Shown here: positions 16,452-25,429 of the stretch, one piece after another
Numbering within the stretch: position 1 is the stretch's first letter
Layout of the letters: the number at the start of each line of letters is the position of its first letter
NCBI RefSeq assembly: GCF_042611095.1
Contig: NZ_JBHFPV010000006.1
Coordinates: forward strand, 106,507 to 170,506
From: Meishania litoralis
GTDB taxonomy: Bacteria > Bacteroidota > Bacteroidia > Flavobacteriales > Flavobacteriaceae
Direction of reading: 5' to 3'
Length of the DNA: 64,000 bases
The notes under the pieces: model-generated
What the model was told of the DNA's origin: nothing
Seen by the model: the letters and a program-made list of their open reading frames with translations, nothing else
Databases searched by the model: none
Made by a program: the position numbers and the translations under genes

Positions 16452-17002
16452 GACACTTTTTTAAAGCATTATTGATTTTTTGCCTGATCGTAAATTGTGG
16501 AGGGCCTGAACCGCGAAGACCTGTCAAAGTAAAATCGAGCACCTATTTTGGGGGCGATATCGAGCGTAACAAAAAACTTTTGGCCGCCGAAGAAAAATTG
16601 ATCAAAGATTACATTGCAAAAGATTCGTTGCACCTTTATGAACCGAGTGCAAGCGGGTCATGGTATTTTTACCACAAGACCAATGAAAGTTCTGACTATA
16701 CCCCACAACCGGATGATTTGGTGACGATGACCTATAACATCATGGGCTTCGACAACGATACGATCTATTCGCAGGAAGAAATCGGCGTAATAAAATATAA
16801 AGTTGACAAGCAGGAACTTTTTCAGGGTATTCGTCATAGTGTCAAAATATTGAAAGAAGGTGAGACCGCCACATTTTTATATCCATCTTCCTTAGCTTTT
16901 GGTTATCAAGGCGACGGTGATCGTATTGGCGTCAATTTGCCCATAAGGTCAACAATTACAATTCTAGAAATCGAAAAACAAGAAGAAATTATTCAAAATT
17001 AA
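16448..17002 (+). CDS. gldI: Gliding motility-associated FKBP-type peptidyl-prolyl isomerase lipoprotein GldI
   Basis: 184 residues with a lipoprotein signal (LLIFCLIVNCGGPEP, lipidated Cys at 17) and an FKBP-like domain over about 85-180 (YTPQPDDLVTMTYNIMGF, YKVDKQELFQGIRHSVKIL, LAFGYQGDGDRIGVNLPI). GldI is needed for gliding motility and type IX secretion in Flavobacteria, presumably by folding periplasmic parts. It overlaps the DHH gene by 4 bp and is followed 11 bp later by a second isomerase gene, a conserved order in this family. Confidence 0.93.
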   Translation: MRHFFKALLIFCLIVNCGGPEPRRPVKVKSSTYFGGDIERNKKLLAAEEKLIKDYIAKDSLHLYEPSASGSWYFYHKTNESSDYTPQPDDLVTMTYNIMGFDNDTIYSQEEIGVIKYKVDKQELFQGIRHSVKILKEGETATFLYPSSLAFGYQGDGDRIGVNLPIRSTITILEIEKQEEIIQN

Positions 17003-17013
17003 ATTTTAAGATA

Positions 17014-18171
17014 ATGAGAAAAGTTTATTTGTTATTTACAGCCGTGGCCTTGGGCCTGTCGGCGTGCAAATCAAGTCAGCGAGCCGATCTTGGCGATGGC
17101 CTGTTCGCAGATATAAAAACGAACAAAGGCGAAATCATCGTGCGGCTAGAACACGACAAGACTCCGATTACGGTAGCCAATTTTGTTTCGTTGGCCGAGG
17201 GCACAAGTCCCTTTGTAAGTGAAGAACACAAGGGTAAAAAATTCTACGACGGCCTTACCTTTCATAGGGTGATGAAAGACTTCATGATACAGGGTGGCGA
17301 TCCTATGGGTACCGGCATGGGTGGTCCTGGCTATAAATTTAAAAGTGAATTAATAGACTCGTTACGACACGACAAATCTGGAATATTATCAATGGCCAAC
17401 TCTGGCGGTCTTACAACGAACGGAAGTCAATTCTTTATTACCCACAAGGCCACACCATGGCTCGATGGTTATGATGAAAATGGTTTTCTCAAACCCTGTG
17501 AAAACCCAAGGGTTGGTTGCCATACGGTTTTTGGTGAGGTTGTTGAAGGCTTGGCGGTCGTTGATTCGATTGCGAACGTCCAAGTGAATGACCAGAACAA
17601 ACCACTTGAAGCAATAACCATGGAAACGATCAGTATCATCAGAAATGGAAAAGAAGCTAAAAAGTTCGACGCCATTCAAATAATGACGGATTATTTTGCC
17701 GAGGAACAAGCCAAGCTGGACGCCGAAGAAAAACTAAAAGCCGAATTCGTTGCCGAATTGAACTCTGATAAAGAGAAGGCCGAAGAACTACCCTCTGGTC
17801 TCAAAATTCTTAAGATCACCGAAGGGGAAGGTGAAAAACCGAAAGTCGGACAAAAAGTAAACGTATTCTACGCAGGCTATTTGCCCGATGGCACCTTGTT
17901 CGATAGTAACTACGAAGAAGTTGCCCAAAAATTCGGAAAGTTCAACGAGCAAAGTAAGATGCAAGGCGCATACGAGGCCTCGGTCATGGACTACTCACCT
18001 GATTCCAGATTGGTTGCCGGCTTTAAGGAAGCCCTGCTTACCATGAAGGTAGGCGACAAGTTCCGGTTGTTCTTGCCCCCACATTTGGGATGGGGCGCAC
18101 AGGGTGCGGGACCCATTCCCCCGAACTCGGACACTATTTTTGATCTTGAGATAGTCGGAATCGCGCAGTAA
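17014..18171 (+). CDS. Peptidyl-prolyl isomerase, cyclophilin-FKBP fusion lipoprotein
   Basis: 385 residues: lipoprotein signal peptide ending VALGLSAC, a cyclophilin domain at about 28-215 (FHRVMKDFMIQGGDP with the catalytic Arg, NSGGLTTNGSQFFITH), a charged helical linker (EEQAKLDAEEKLKAEF), and an FKBP domain from about 265 (GQKVNVFYAGYLPDGTLFDS, LPPHLGWGAQGAGPIPPNSD). Two unrelated isomerase folds in one periplasmic protein suggest a broad folding catalyst. It sits directly behind gldI and ends at a terminator. Confidence 0.95.
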   Translation: MRKVYLLFTAVALGLSACKSSQRADLGDGLFADIKTNKGEIIVRLEHDKTPITVANFVSLAEGTSPFVSEEHKGKKFYDGLTFHRVMKDFMIQGGDPMGTGMGGPGYKFKSELIDSLRHDKSGILSMANSGGLTTNGSQFFITHKATPWLDGYDENGFLKPCENPRVGCHTVFGEVVEGLAVVDSIANVQVNDQNKPLEAITMETISIIRNGKEAKKFDAIQIMTDYFAEEQAKLDAEEKLKAEFVAELNSDKEKAEELPSGLKILKITEGEGEKPKVGQKVNVFYAGYLPDGTLFDSNYEEVAQKFGKFNEQSKMQGAYEASVMDYSPDSRLVAGFKEALLTMKVGDKFRLFLPPHLGWGAQGAGPIPPNSDTIFDLEIVGIAQ

Positions 18172-18191
18172 CCAAAGACACTATTCCAAAG

Positions 18192-18239
18192 AGGCTGAAA
18201 CCTAAATTAACAAATCAGGGGTTCAGCCTTTTTATTTTT
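18192..18239. terminator. Terminator after the PPIase fusion gene
   Basis: AGGCTGAA (18192-18199) pairs with TTCAGCCT (18222-18229), plus an inner CC/GG pair, followed by TTTTTATTTTT. The T run overlaps the stop codon of the convergent pepD gene. Confidence 0.8.
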
Positions 18240-19698
18240 CGGGAATATCTTCAAGAACGGCCAAAAGAAATTTCCAGAATTTTTGTACCGATGAAATACT
18301 TACGCGTTCATCAGGTGAATGCGCCCCTTTAATAGTGGGTCCGAAACTGATCATGTCCATTTTAGGATAGTTCTGTCCCAAAATCCCACATTCCAAACCT
18401 GCATGACAGGCCACCACTTTAGGTGATTCATGAAAAAGACTTTTGTACTTCGCTTTTAAAACTTCCAATATGGGCGAATTCGGATCGGGGTTCCAACCCG
18501 GGTAATTTCCTGAAAATGTAACATCCATACCTGCAAGTTCGAATATCGAACGCAGCGAATGGGCCAAATCCAGCTTTGCAGAATCTACCGAAGAACGCGT
18601 TAGGCATCCAACTGTAATAGTTCCGTCCTTGACCAGAACCCGTGCTATGTTGTTCGATGTTTCCACAAGATCAGTAATCGAGGCACTCATTGCGTACACT
18701 CCATTGTGGGCGGCATAAAGCGATTTTAAGAGTTTTTCCTGTGTGCCCAAACCGATAACCTTTTTCGGAACGGGTGCTTGCGTCAATTGAATTTCCAGAT
18801 CAGGTTCCGTTACCGACAATTCTTCCTTAACCACGTTCGCCCAAATACTCAGTTGTTCTTCAAATTCAGTTGTCCGGGACTTGTCGACAACAATATGTGC
18901 AACACTTTCGCGGGGAATGGCATTTCGAAGACTACCTCCGTCAATTTCCGCTATTCGAGCATTGAATTCGTTCGATGCAAGATAGAGCAGACGGTTCATG
19001 ATCTTATTCGCATTGCCAAAACCACGGTGAATATCAATACCGCTATGCCCTCCGTGAAGGCCCTTGACATTCACCCAATATGCCTTTATGCCCCTAGGAA
19101 CAGGTTTTTCATTGTATGGTTTAACAGCAGTTATATCCAACCCTCCAGCACAACCGATATCGACCTCGTCATCTTCCTCGGTATCAAGGTTGAGCAATAT
19201 TTCACCTTTTAAGACATCACCCTGCAGTCCCATCGCCCCTGTCATTCCTGTTTCCTCGTCAATGGTGAACAAAGCCTCTATGGCCGGATGGGGTATGTCA
19301 TCGCTCTCCAACAAGGCCATGATCGCGGCTACCCCAAGACCGTTATCGGCCCCCAAGGTAGTACCCTCGGCTTTGACCCAATCACCTTCGACACGCATCT
19401 GAATGCCTTGGGTTTCAAAATCGAAATCGGTATCAGAATTCTTTTGGTGCACCATATCGAGATGTGATTGCAATACCGTGGTCTTTCGCCCTTCCATTCC
19501 CTTAGTGGCAGGCTTGCAAATTACTACGTTTCCTACCTTGTCCTTAATGGTTTCAAGGTTCAAAGACCTACCAAAATCCATCATAAATGTTATGACCCTT
19601 TCTTCTTTCTTCGAAGGCCTTGGCACCTTGTTCAGGTTGGCAAAATTCTTCCAAACGGCTTTGGGTCGCAATTGGCCGATATCCTTGTCCATTATCAT
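18232..19698 (-). CDS. pepD: Aminoacyl-histidine dipeptidase (PepD, M20 family)
   Basis: 488 residues, the usual PepD length. Metal and catalytic motifs: LQSHLDMVHQ, TLGADNGLGVAAIMALL, the general base in IDEETGMTGAMGL, NLDTEEDDEVDIG and, at the end, ISFGPTIKGAHSPDERV. The lid domain spans about 215-385. It cleaves Xaa-His and other dipeptides in the cytoplasm. A minus-strand TACTTTTG box at 19719-19712 stands about 14 bp before the start codon. Confidence 0.95.
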   Translation of the reverse strand: MIMDKDIGQLRPKAVWKNFANLNKVPRPSKKEERVITFMMDFGRSLNLETIKDKVGNVVICKPATKGMEGRKTTVLQSHLDMVHQKNSDTDFDFETQGIQMRVEGDWVKAEGTTLGADNGLGVAAIMALLESDDIPHPAIEALFTIDEETGMTGAMGLQGDVLKGEILLNLDTEEDDEVDIGCAGGLDITAVKPYNEKPVPRGIKAYWVNVKGLHGGHSGIDIHRGFGNANKIMNRLLYLASNEFNARIAEIDGGSLRNAIPRESVAHIVVDKSRTTEFEEQLSIWANVVKEELSVTEPDLEIQLTQAPVPKKVIGLGTQEKLLKSLYAAHNGVYAMSASITDLVETSNNIARVLVKDGTITVGCLTRSSVDSAKLDLAHSLRSIFELAGMDVTFSGNYPGWNPDPNSPILEVLKAKYKSLFHESPKVVACHAGLECGILGQNYPKMDMISFGPTIKGAHSPDERVSISSVQKFWKFLLAVLEDIPEK

Positions 19699-19711
19699 TT
19701 TTTTAGGATTT

Positions 19712-19748
19712 CAAAAGTAAGGATAGAAAAAGTAAAACGCTATTTTTG
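19712..19748. promoter_or_regulatory. Divergent -7 boxes for pepD and the DUF3810 gene
   Basis: Minus-strand TACTTTTG at 19719-19712 for pepD and plus-strand TATTTTTG at 19741-19748 for the DUF3810 gene, whose ATG is 5 bp further. Both fit TAnnTTTG; no clear -33 boxes. Confidence 0.5.
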
Positions 19749-19753
19749 AACGA

Positions 19754-20821
19754 ATGAAGAATAGGTTAAGAATTGCCATCGCCCTTTCAATACTTCCCCA
19801 GGTACTTCTCGTCAAATGGATGGGCAGTCATCCCGATTTCGTTGAAAAGTATTATAGTAATGGGTTATACCCTATCATTTCAAAATTTTTCAGATCTCTT
19901 TTCGGGTGGATTCCCTTCTCGTTCGGTGACATCGCCTATTTTATATTGGTGGTATTGGCCGTTCGATATCTAATAAATTACAGAAGGGCTGTTCGCAAAA
20001 GGCCCCTTGCCTTTCTCATCAATATAGGTATGGTAATTTCTGTAGCCTATTTTACTTTTCATTTACTATGGGGAATGAACTATTACCGACAACCTATTTA
20101 TCAGAAATTCGATCTTGGCCCAACCTATACGAAAGAAGAACTGGTTTCGTTCACCGAAAACTTGATAGTGAAAACGAATCAAATTCAATTTCAAATAACT
20201 TCCGATAGCAGTCAAGCCGTAAAAGTGCCCTATTCGAAAAAAGAAATTTTTCAGAAGACTTTCGAAGGTTATGGAACATTGGCCGAACAGATACCTTTTT
20301 TGGATTATTCGCGGCCCAGTTTGAAAAAATCGATGTTCAGTCTACCCCTTACCTATATGGGCTATGGCGGTTATCTAAATCCTTTTACGGCAGAAGCCCA
20401 GGTCAATGCCAAATTGCTTCCGTTCAGGTTTCCGGTGGTCGCAGGGCATGAAGTCGGCCATCAACTGGGATATTCTGCCGAAAACGAGACCAATTTTATC
20501 GGCTACCTGGTTACCGTGAACAATGACGATATTTATTTCAAATATGTGGCCTATGCCTATGCACTGGCCTATTGCCTGGGCGAAGTTCAACGTATCGATG
20601 ACAAACTTTTCAACGAGCTGTACGACAAACTCAATATCGGTACCCAGAACAACTACAAAGAGGCGAACGACTTCTGGGCATCTTATGAGAACCCCCTAGA
20701 ACCTATTTTCAAATCGGCGTACAGTACTTTTCTCAAGGCCAATAATCAGGCCGACGGCATCATGAGCTACAACTATGTGGTTTCGCTATTTGTCAACTAT
20801 TACAAGAAAAATCCGCTTTAG
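19754..20821 (+). CDS. DUF3810 membrane protein with zinc-protease motif
   Basis: 355 residues. Three hydrophobic segments lie in the first 115 residues, followed by a soluble part with HEVGHQLGYSAENETNFIGYL, an HExxH-type motif with a downstream Glu/Asn pattern, as in DUF3810. This suggests a membrane-bound metallopeptidase facing the periplasm, but no substrate is known for the family. The start follows a -7 box by 5 bp. Confidence 0.88.
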   Translation: MKNRLRIAIALSILPQVLLVKWMGSHPDFVEKYYSNGLYPIISKFFRSLFGWIPFSFGDIAYFILVVLAVRYLINYRRAVRKRPLAFLINIGMVISVAYFTFHLLWGMNYYRQPIYQKFDLGPTYTKEELVSFTENLIVKTNQIQFQITSDSSQAVKVPYSKKEIFQKTFEGYGTLAEQIPFLDYSRPSLKKSMFSLPLTYMGYGGYLNPFTAEAQVNAKLLPFRFPVVAGHEVGHQLGYSAENETNFIGYLVTVNNDDIYFKYVAYAYALAYCLGEVQRIDDKLFNELYDKLNIGTQNNYKEANDFWASYENPLEPIFKSAYSTFLKANNQADGIMSYNYVVSLFVNYYKKNPL

Positions 20822-20946
20822 TTATAAAAGGAAGCCCAGAAACTTGAAATGGTTTTTGCCTTTGGTATAAAAAAATAGAAAACACGACCTGATTTCGTCG
20901 TACTTGCCTTATTTTTAGAGTGGCTAATCAACTAATGTAAGACCCT

Positions 20947-23901
20947 ATGAAAATGAGACTACTCTTCCTCGCCGTTTTTTGGTGCGGATGTTCTTTACTT
21001 GCCCAAGAATACTTTCCGAAAAACGACGGTGTCAAATCAAGAAATAACAACTATACGGCATTCACCAATGCAAAAATTTATGTCACTCCCACCCAAATTG
21101 TCGATAACGGCACCCTTTTGATCCAAGATGGAAAGGTGGTCGAAGTTGGCAGAACGGTCACGCTGCCAAAGAATACCATTACTATCGATTTAAATGGAAA
21201 ACATGTTTATCCATCCTTTATCGACATCTATTCCGATTTTGGGTTAGAGAAACCAAAGCAAGCACCGGGAAGCGGGCGTTCGCCGCAGTATGCACCCGAG
21301 CGCGAGGGTTTTTATTGGAACGACCATGTTATGCCCGAAAACAATGCCATCTCAAAATTCAAGTTTGACGATAAAAAAGCCAAGGAATTGCGCGAAGCCG
21401 GGTTCGGTACGGTAAACACGCATATTCAAGACGGAATCGTCCGCGGCACGGGGGTTTTGGTCACCTTGAACGAAGAAGGAAACGATGGGGATCGCATAAT
21501 CGATGATAAATCGGGCCAATACCTATCGTTCTCAAAAAGTGTGGCGAAAAGACAATCTTATCCCGGATCATTGATGGGAGCCATGGCACTATTGCGTCAA
21601 ATGTACCATGACGCAGAATGGTATGCGAAAGGAAACATCGATACCAAAGATCGATCTCTTGAGGCCTTGAACAGTAACCGGTCGCTAGCCCAGATTTTCG
21701 AGGCCAAAGACAAGGGCAATGTGGTTCGCGCCGATAAGATCGGCGATGCATTCGGAATTCAATACGCCATTTTAGGCGGTGGTGACGAATACCAAAATGT
21801 GGAAGACATCAAAAAAACGGGCGCCAAACTGATACTTCCCTTAAATTTTCCGGATGCATTTGATGTTTCAAATCCATATCATGCTGAATACGTTTCGTTG
21901 AAAGACATGCGCCATTGGAACCTCGCACCGACCAATCCGAAGGTATTGGCAGATAATGGCGTGTCATTCTCGTTCACCTTGCATGATTTAAAGTCGCCTG
22001 CCAATCTTAAGGAAAAAGTGCTAAAAGCAATCGAATACGGACTTTCTGAAACCAAGGCCTTGGAAGCATTGACCACTGTTCCTGCCCAAATCCTGGGCCA
22101 ATCGAACAAGATTGGGTCACTGCATACCGGTGCCTATGCAAACTTCTTGATTGCCTCAGGAAATATTTTTGACAAGGGTACGACACTCTATGAAAATTGG
22201 GTCCAAGGAACAAAAAACACCATCACTTCGATGGATCTAAAGGATATAAGGGGAAAATACCATCTTGAGGCGGCGGGTAGTACCTATAAGATATCCATAA
22301 CCGGTGAAATCAATAAACCCAAGGTCGAGGTAACGCAAGATACCGTAAAGCTTGGTTCCAAATTGAGCTTCGAAGACAATTGGCTGAACCTTTCTTTTGC
22401 CACGCATGAAGGTGAGAAAAACTATCGTTTGACAGCGCTCGCCGAAATGGACTCGCAAGACCTCAATGGCAAATTGGTCTTGCCCAATGGCGATGAAGCG
22501 ACCTTCAGCGCCAAAAAAATGGAGGCTTTTTCGGAAAAAGAGCAGGAAGACGACGGCGAAAAGAAAACACCCGAATTAGTGCAGGTTAGTTATCCCATGG
22601 TCGGTTATGGTTACAAGACGAAACCTAAAGCGGAGGACATTCTCTTTAAAAATGCCACTGTATGGACAAGTGAAGCAACGGGCATTCTTGAAAATACGGA
22701 TGTTCTCGTCAAAGACGGAAAAATTGCCAAAATCGGCAACAACTTGAATGCCGGAAGGGCAAAGATCGTTGATGCCACGGGCAAACATCTAACTTCGGGC
22801 ATTATCGATGAACATAGCCATATAGCGGCCCTTGCCATCAATGAAGGTGGGCACAACTCTTCGGCCGAGGTAAAAATGGAAGATGTCGTCGACCCTGAAG
22901 ATATGGGTATCTACCATGACCTTGCCGGCGGAGTGACCACCATTCAATTGCTTCACGGTTCTGCCAACCCTATTGGGGGGCGTTCGGCAATTTTAAAATT
23001 AAAGTGGGGCGAAAGTGCCGACGAAATGGTATACGACAATTCGCCCAAGTTCATAAAATTCGCACTCGGCGAAAATGTAAAGCAAAGTAACTGGCAGAGT
23101 TTTGCCCGTTTTCCGCAGACGAGAATGGGCGTCGAACAATTGTTCGTGAACTATTTTCAAAGGGCAAAGGAATATGATGCCAATAAGAAAAGTGGAAAGC
23201 CCTATCGGTATGACGAAGAGATGGAGACTTTGGCCGAAATCCTTAATGGAGAACGGTTTATCAGTTGCCATTCTTATGTGCAGAGCGAAATCAATATGTT
23301 GATGAAAGTCGCGGAGAAATTCGATTTCAAGGTCAACACCTTCACGCATATCCTAGAGGGGTACAAAGTAGCCGATAAAATGGCCGAACACGGCGTCGGA
23401 GGTTCTACTTTCAGCGACTGGTGGGCCTATAAGTTCGAAGTGAACGACGCCATACCCTACAATGCCGCCATTATGCACAGCCAAGGAGTGACCGTGGCGA
23501 TCAACAGCGATGATGGTGAGATGTCACGGCGTCTGAACCAAGAAGCGGCAAAAACCGTCAAGTATGGTGGTATGGACGAACTGGAAGCTTGGAAAATGAT
23601 TACGATAAATCCTGCAAAGCTATTGCACATCGACAATCGCGTAGGCAGCATCAAAGAAGGTAAAGACGCCGATTTAGTGCTGTGGTCGGGCCACCCATTA
23701 TCTATCTACACCAAGGCCGAAAAGACGATGATCGATGGTGTGGTCTACTTTGATCTCAAAAACGACGAACTGCAACGTGAAGCCATCAAGCAAGAACGTA
23801 ACAAGTTGATCGGTATGATGCTCAGGGAAAAGGAAGGGGGTGCCAAAACGCGCACGCCAAAACAGAGCAAAAAACAACAAATGACATGCGAGACCATGTA
23901 A
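20947..23901 (+). CDS. Large secreted amidohydrolase-family protein, two modules, first one degenerate
   Basis: 984 residues with a signal peptide (LLFLAVFWCGCSLLAQ). Module one (about 25-450) has the amidohydrolase beginning and end (AKIYVTPTQIVDNGTLLIQDGKVVEVG; GSLHTGAYANFLIASG) but, in place of the HxH metal site, HVYPSFIDIYSDFG. Module two (about 560-960) keeps a site: SGIIDEHSHIAALA, FISCHSY, THILEGYKVADKM, INSDDGEM. So probably only the C-terminal module is catalytic. Substrate unknown; imidazolonepropionase/dipeptidase-like enzymes are the nearest by appearance. It forms a pair with the next gene, 32 bp downstream. Confidence 0.88.
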   Translation: MKMRLLFLAVFWCGCSLLAQEYFPKNDGVKSRNNNYTAFTNAKIYVTPTQIVDNGTLLIQDGKVVEVGRTVTLPKNTITIDLNGKHVYPSFIDIYSDFGLEKPKQAPGSGRSPQYAPEREGFYWNDHVMPENNAISKFKFDDKKAKELREAGFGTVNTHIQDGIVRGTGVLVTLNEEGNDGDRIIDDKSGQYLSFSKSVAKRQSYPGSLMGAMALLRQMYHDAEWYAKGNIDTKDRSLEALNSNRSLAQIFEAKDKGNVVRADKIGDAFGIQYAILGGGDEYQNVEDIKKTGAKLILPLNFPDAFDVSNPYHAEYVSLKDMRHWNLAPTNPKVLADNGVSFSFTLHDLKSPANLKEKVLKAIEYGLSETKALEALTTVPAQILGQSNKIGSLHTGAYANFLIASGNIFDKGTTLYENWVQGTKNTITSMDLKDIRGKYHLEAAGSTYKISITGEINKPKVEVTQDTVKLGSKLSFEDNWLNLSFATHEGEKNYRLTALAEMDSQDLNGKLVLPNGDEATFSAKKMEAFSEKEQEDDGEKKTPELVQVSYPMVGYGYKTKPKAEDILFKNATVWTSEATGILENTDVLVKDGKIAKIGNNLNAGRAKIVDATGKHLTSGIIDEHSHIAALAINEGGHNSSAEVKMEDVVDPEDMGIYHDLAGGVTTIQLLHGSANPIGGRSAILKLKWGESADEMVYDNSPKFIKFALGENVKQSNWQSFARFPQTRMGVEQLFVNYFQRAKEYDANKKSGKPYRYDEEMETLAEILNGERFISCHSYVQSEINMLMKVAEKFDFKVNTFTHILEGYKVADKMAEHGVGGSTFSDWWAYKFEVNDAIPYNAAIMHSQGVTVAINSDDGEMSRRLNQEAAKTVKYGGMDELEAWKMITINPAKLLHIDNRVGSIKEGKDADLVLWSGHPLSIYTKAEKTMIDGVVYFDLKNDELQREAIKQERNKLIGMMLREKEGGAKTRTPKQSKKQQMTCETM

Positions 23902-23933
23902 TGGTCGGTTATTAAAAGCTAATCACGAAAAAA

Positions 23934-25226
23934 ATGAAAAAAGCAACCAATCTGATAATTCTTCTGGTATTACTGGCAGTTACCGGCCGGGCACAGCAAA
24001 CTCCGGGTCCTGTTCAAAAAGAGGCTATTTCCATTGATGGTGCAACGGCCCATTTGGGCAATGGCCAGGTCATCGAAAATTCCCTTATCATGTTCGAGAA
24101 CGGCAAATTGACCTTTGTTGGTAGCGCCAATGCCAAAATCGCTCGCAAGGGCAAAATCATCAAAGGCAAGGGAAAACATGTCTATCCCGGATTCATTGCC
24201 ATGTCATCTGCATTGGGCCTTGTGGAGGTCGATGCCGTGAGAGCCAGTGACGATCAAGATGAAATAGGCGATTTTCTACCTCATATTCGCAGTCAGATCG
24301 CCTATAATGCCGAATCGAAAGTTGTAGAAAGCATGCGGCCCAATGGCGTCTTGTTGGGGCAGATTACCCCGAACGGGGGGCGTATTTCGGGCAGTTCATC
24401 TGTAATGCAATTCGACGCCTGGAATTGGGAAGACGCCGCCATCAAGGTCGATGATGGCATTCACCTTAATTGGCCAAGTGCCTTTCGAAGAGGGCGTTGG
24501 TGGGCTGGCGAGCCTCGAGGTTACCAACCGAACAAAGACTACAAAAAACAAATCGATGAAGTGACTTCTTTTATCAAGAATTCATTGGCCCATGGCAAAG
24601 ATTTAAACGGCAAAAAAAACCAAGCCTACGCGGCAATGCATGGCCTATTTGATGGATCGAAGAAATTATACGTACATGCCGATAGTGAAAAGGAAATTGT
24701 CGACGCCGTAAGCCATGCCAAAAACAATGGGGTCAAGACTGTTGTCATTGTTGGCGGGTATCATGCCCACAAAGTGACCGACTTTCTAAAACAAAACAAC
24801 GTGGCCGTGGTCGTGCGTGCCCCCCATAACCTTCCTGCTTTTGATGATGATGACTATGATTTTCCCTATAAACTTCCCAAACTATTGGCCGATGCCGGAT
24901 TGCTGGTTGCCCTTCAAACAAGGAGCGAAATTTTTCAGGCCCGTAATCTACCTTTTTATGTTGGTCAGGTGGCCGGGCAAGGATTGGATCCTGAAAAAGC
25001 CCTGCAGATGATTACCTCGAACGCTGCCCAAATTCTAGGAATCGACGATTCGTACGGATCACTTGACGTAGGCAAGAGCGCAACCCTGTTCGTTTCTGAA
25101 GGCGATGCCCTCGATATGCGCGGCAATCAACTGACCCATGCGTTTATCGATGGTAGGGATGTTTCCCTTGAAACACATCAGACCGAACTGTGGAAGCGCT
25201 ATATGGGAAAATATGAAGGGGAATAA
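23934..25226 (+). CDS. Secreted amidohydrolase-like protein lacking the HxH metal site
   Basis: 430 residues with a signal peptide ending VTGRAQQ. It resembles module one of the preceding 984-residue protein: AHLGNGQVIENSLIMFENGKLTFVG, then HVYPGFIAMSSALGLVE where PGFID-x-HxH is expected, and GSLDVGKSATLFVSEGDAL at the end. The metal ligands of the family are missing at the first site, so catalysis is doubtful; it may be a partner subunit of the upstream enzyme. Co-transcribed with it. Confidence 0.85.
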   Translation: MKKATNLIILLVLLAVTGRAQQTPGPVQKEAISIDGATAHLGNGQVIENSLIMFENGKLTFVGSANAKIARKGKIIKGKGKHVYPGFIAMSSALGLVEVDAVRASDDQDEIGDFLPHIRSQIAYNAESKVVESMRPNGVLLGQITPNGGRISGSSSVMQFDAWNWEDAAIKVDDGIHLNWPSAFRRGRWWAGEPRGYQPNKDYKKQIDEVTSFIKNSLAHGKDLNGKKNQAYAAMHGLFDGSKKLYVHADSEKEIVDAVSHAKNNGVKTVVIVGGYHAHKVTDFLKQNNVAVVVRAPHNLPAFDDDDYDFPYKLPKLLADAGLLVALQTRSEIFQARNLPFYVGQVAGQGLDPEKALQMITSNAAQILGIDDSYGSLDVGKSATLFVSEGDALDMRGNQLTHAFIDGRDVSLETHQTELWKRYMGKYEGE

Positions 25227-25429
25227 TAAGTGCGATAAAAGCTGAGGAAAAACCATTCTTAATACCTTTCATTCTTTATCATTATTAGCACAGAATCAAA
25301 AAACCCAAGGGATTTCTATACAACTTGGAACAATCGGCAATGGTCCGAAATTATTTCTGGGGCGAAGCTATGGTAATTCCTGTCGGTATCTGGATTTCAA
25401 CAAGTTGTAAGTTTCTTTGAATTCAAAAC
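25227..25429. other. Intergenic region between convergent genes, no feature recognised
   Basis: 203 bp between the amidohydrolase-like gene and the 3' end of moeA. No hairpin terminator, repeat or RNA gene could be recognised by eye. A short open stretch (reading VRNYFWGEAMVIPVGIW) could be a gene remnant but is too short to support. Confidence 0.4.

Noticed and set aside
25227..25429. Gene remnant
   Set aside because: A short open stretch looks protein-like, but there is no family match that I can name and no longer frame.
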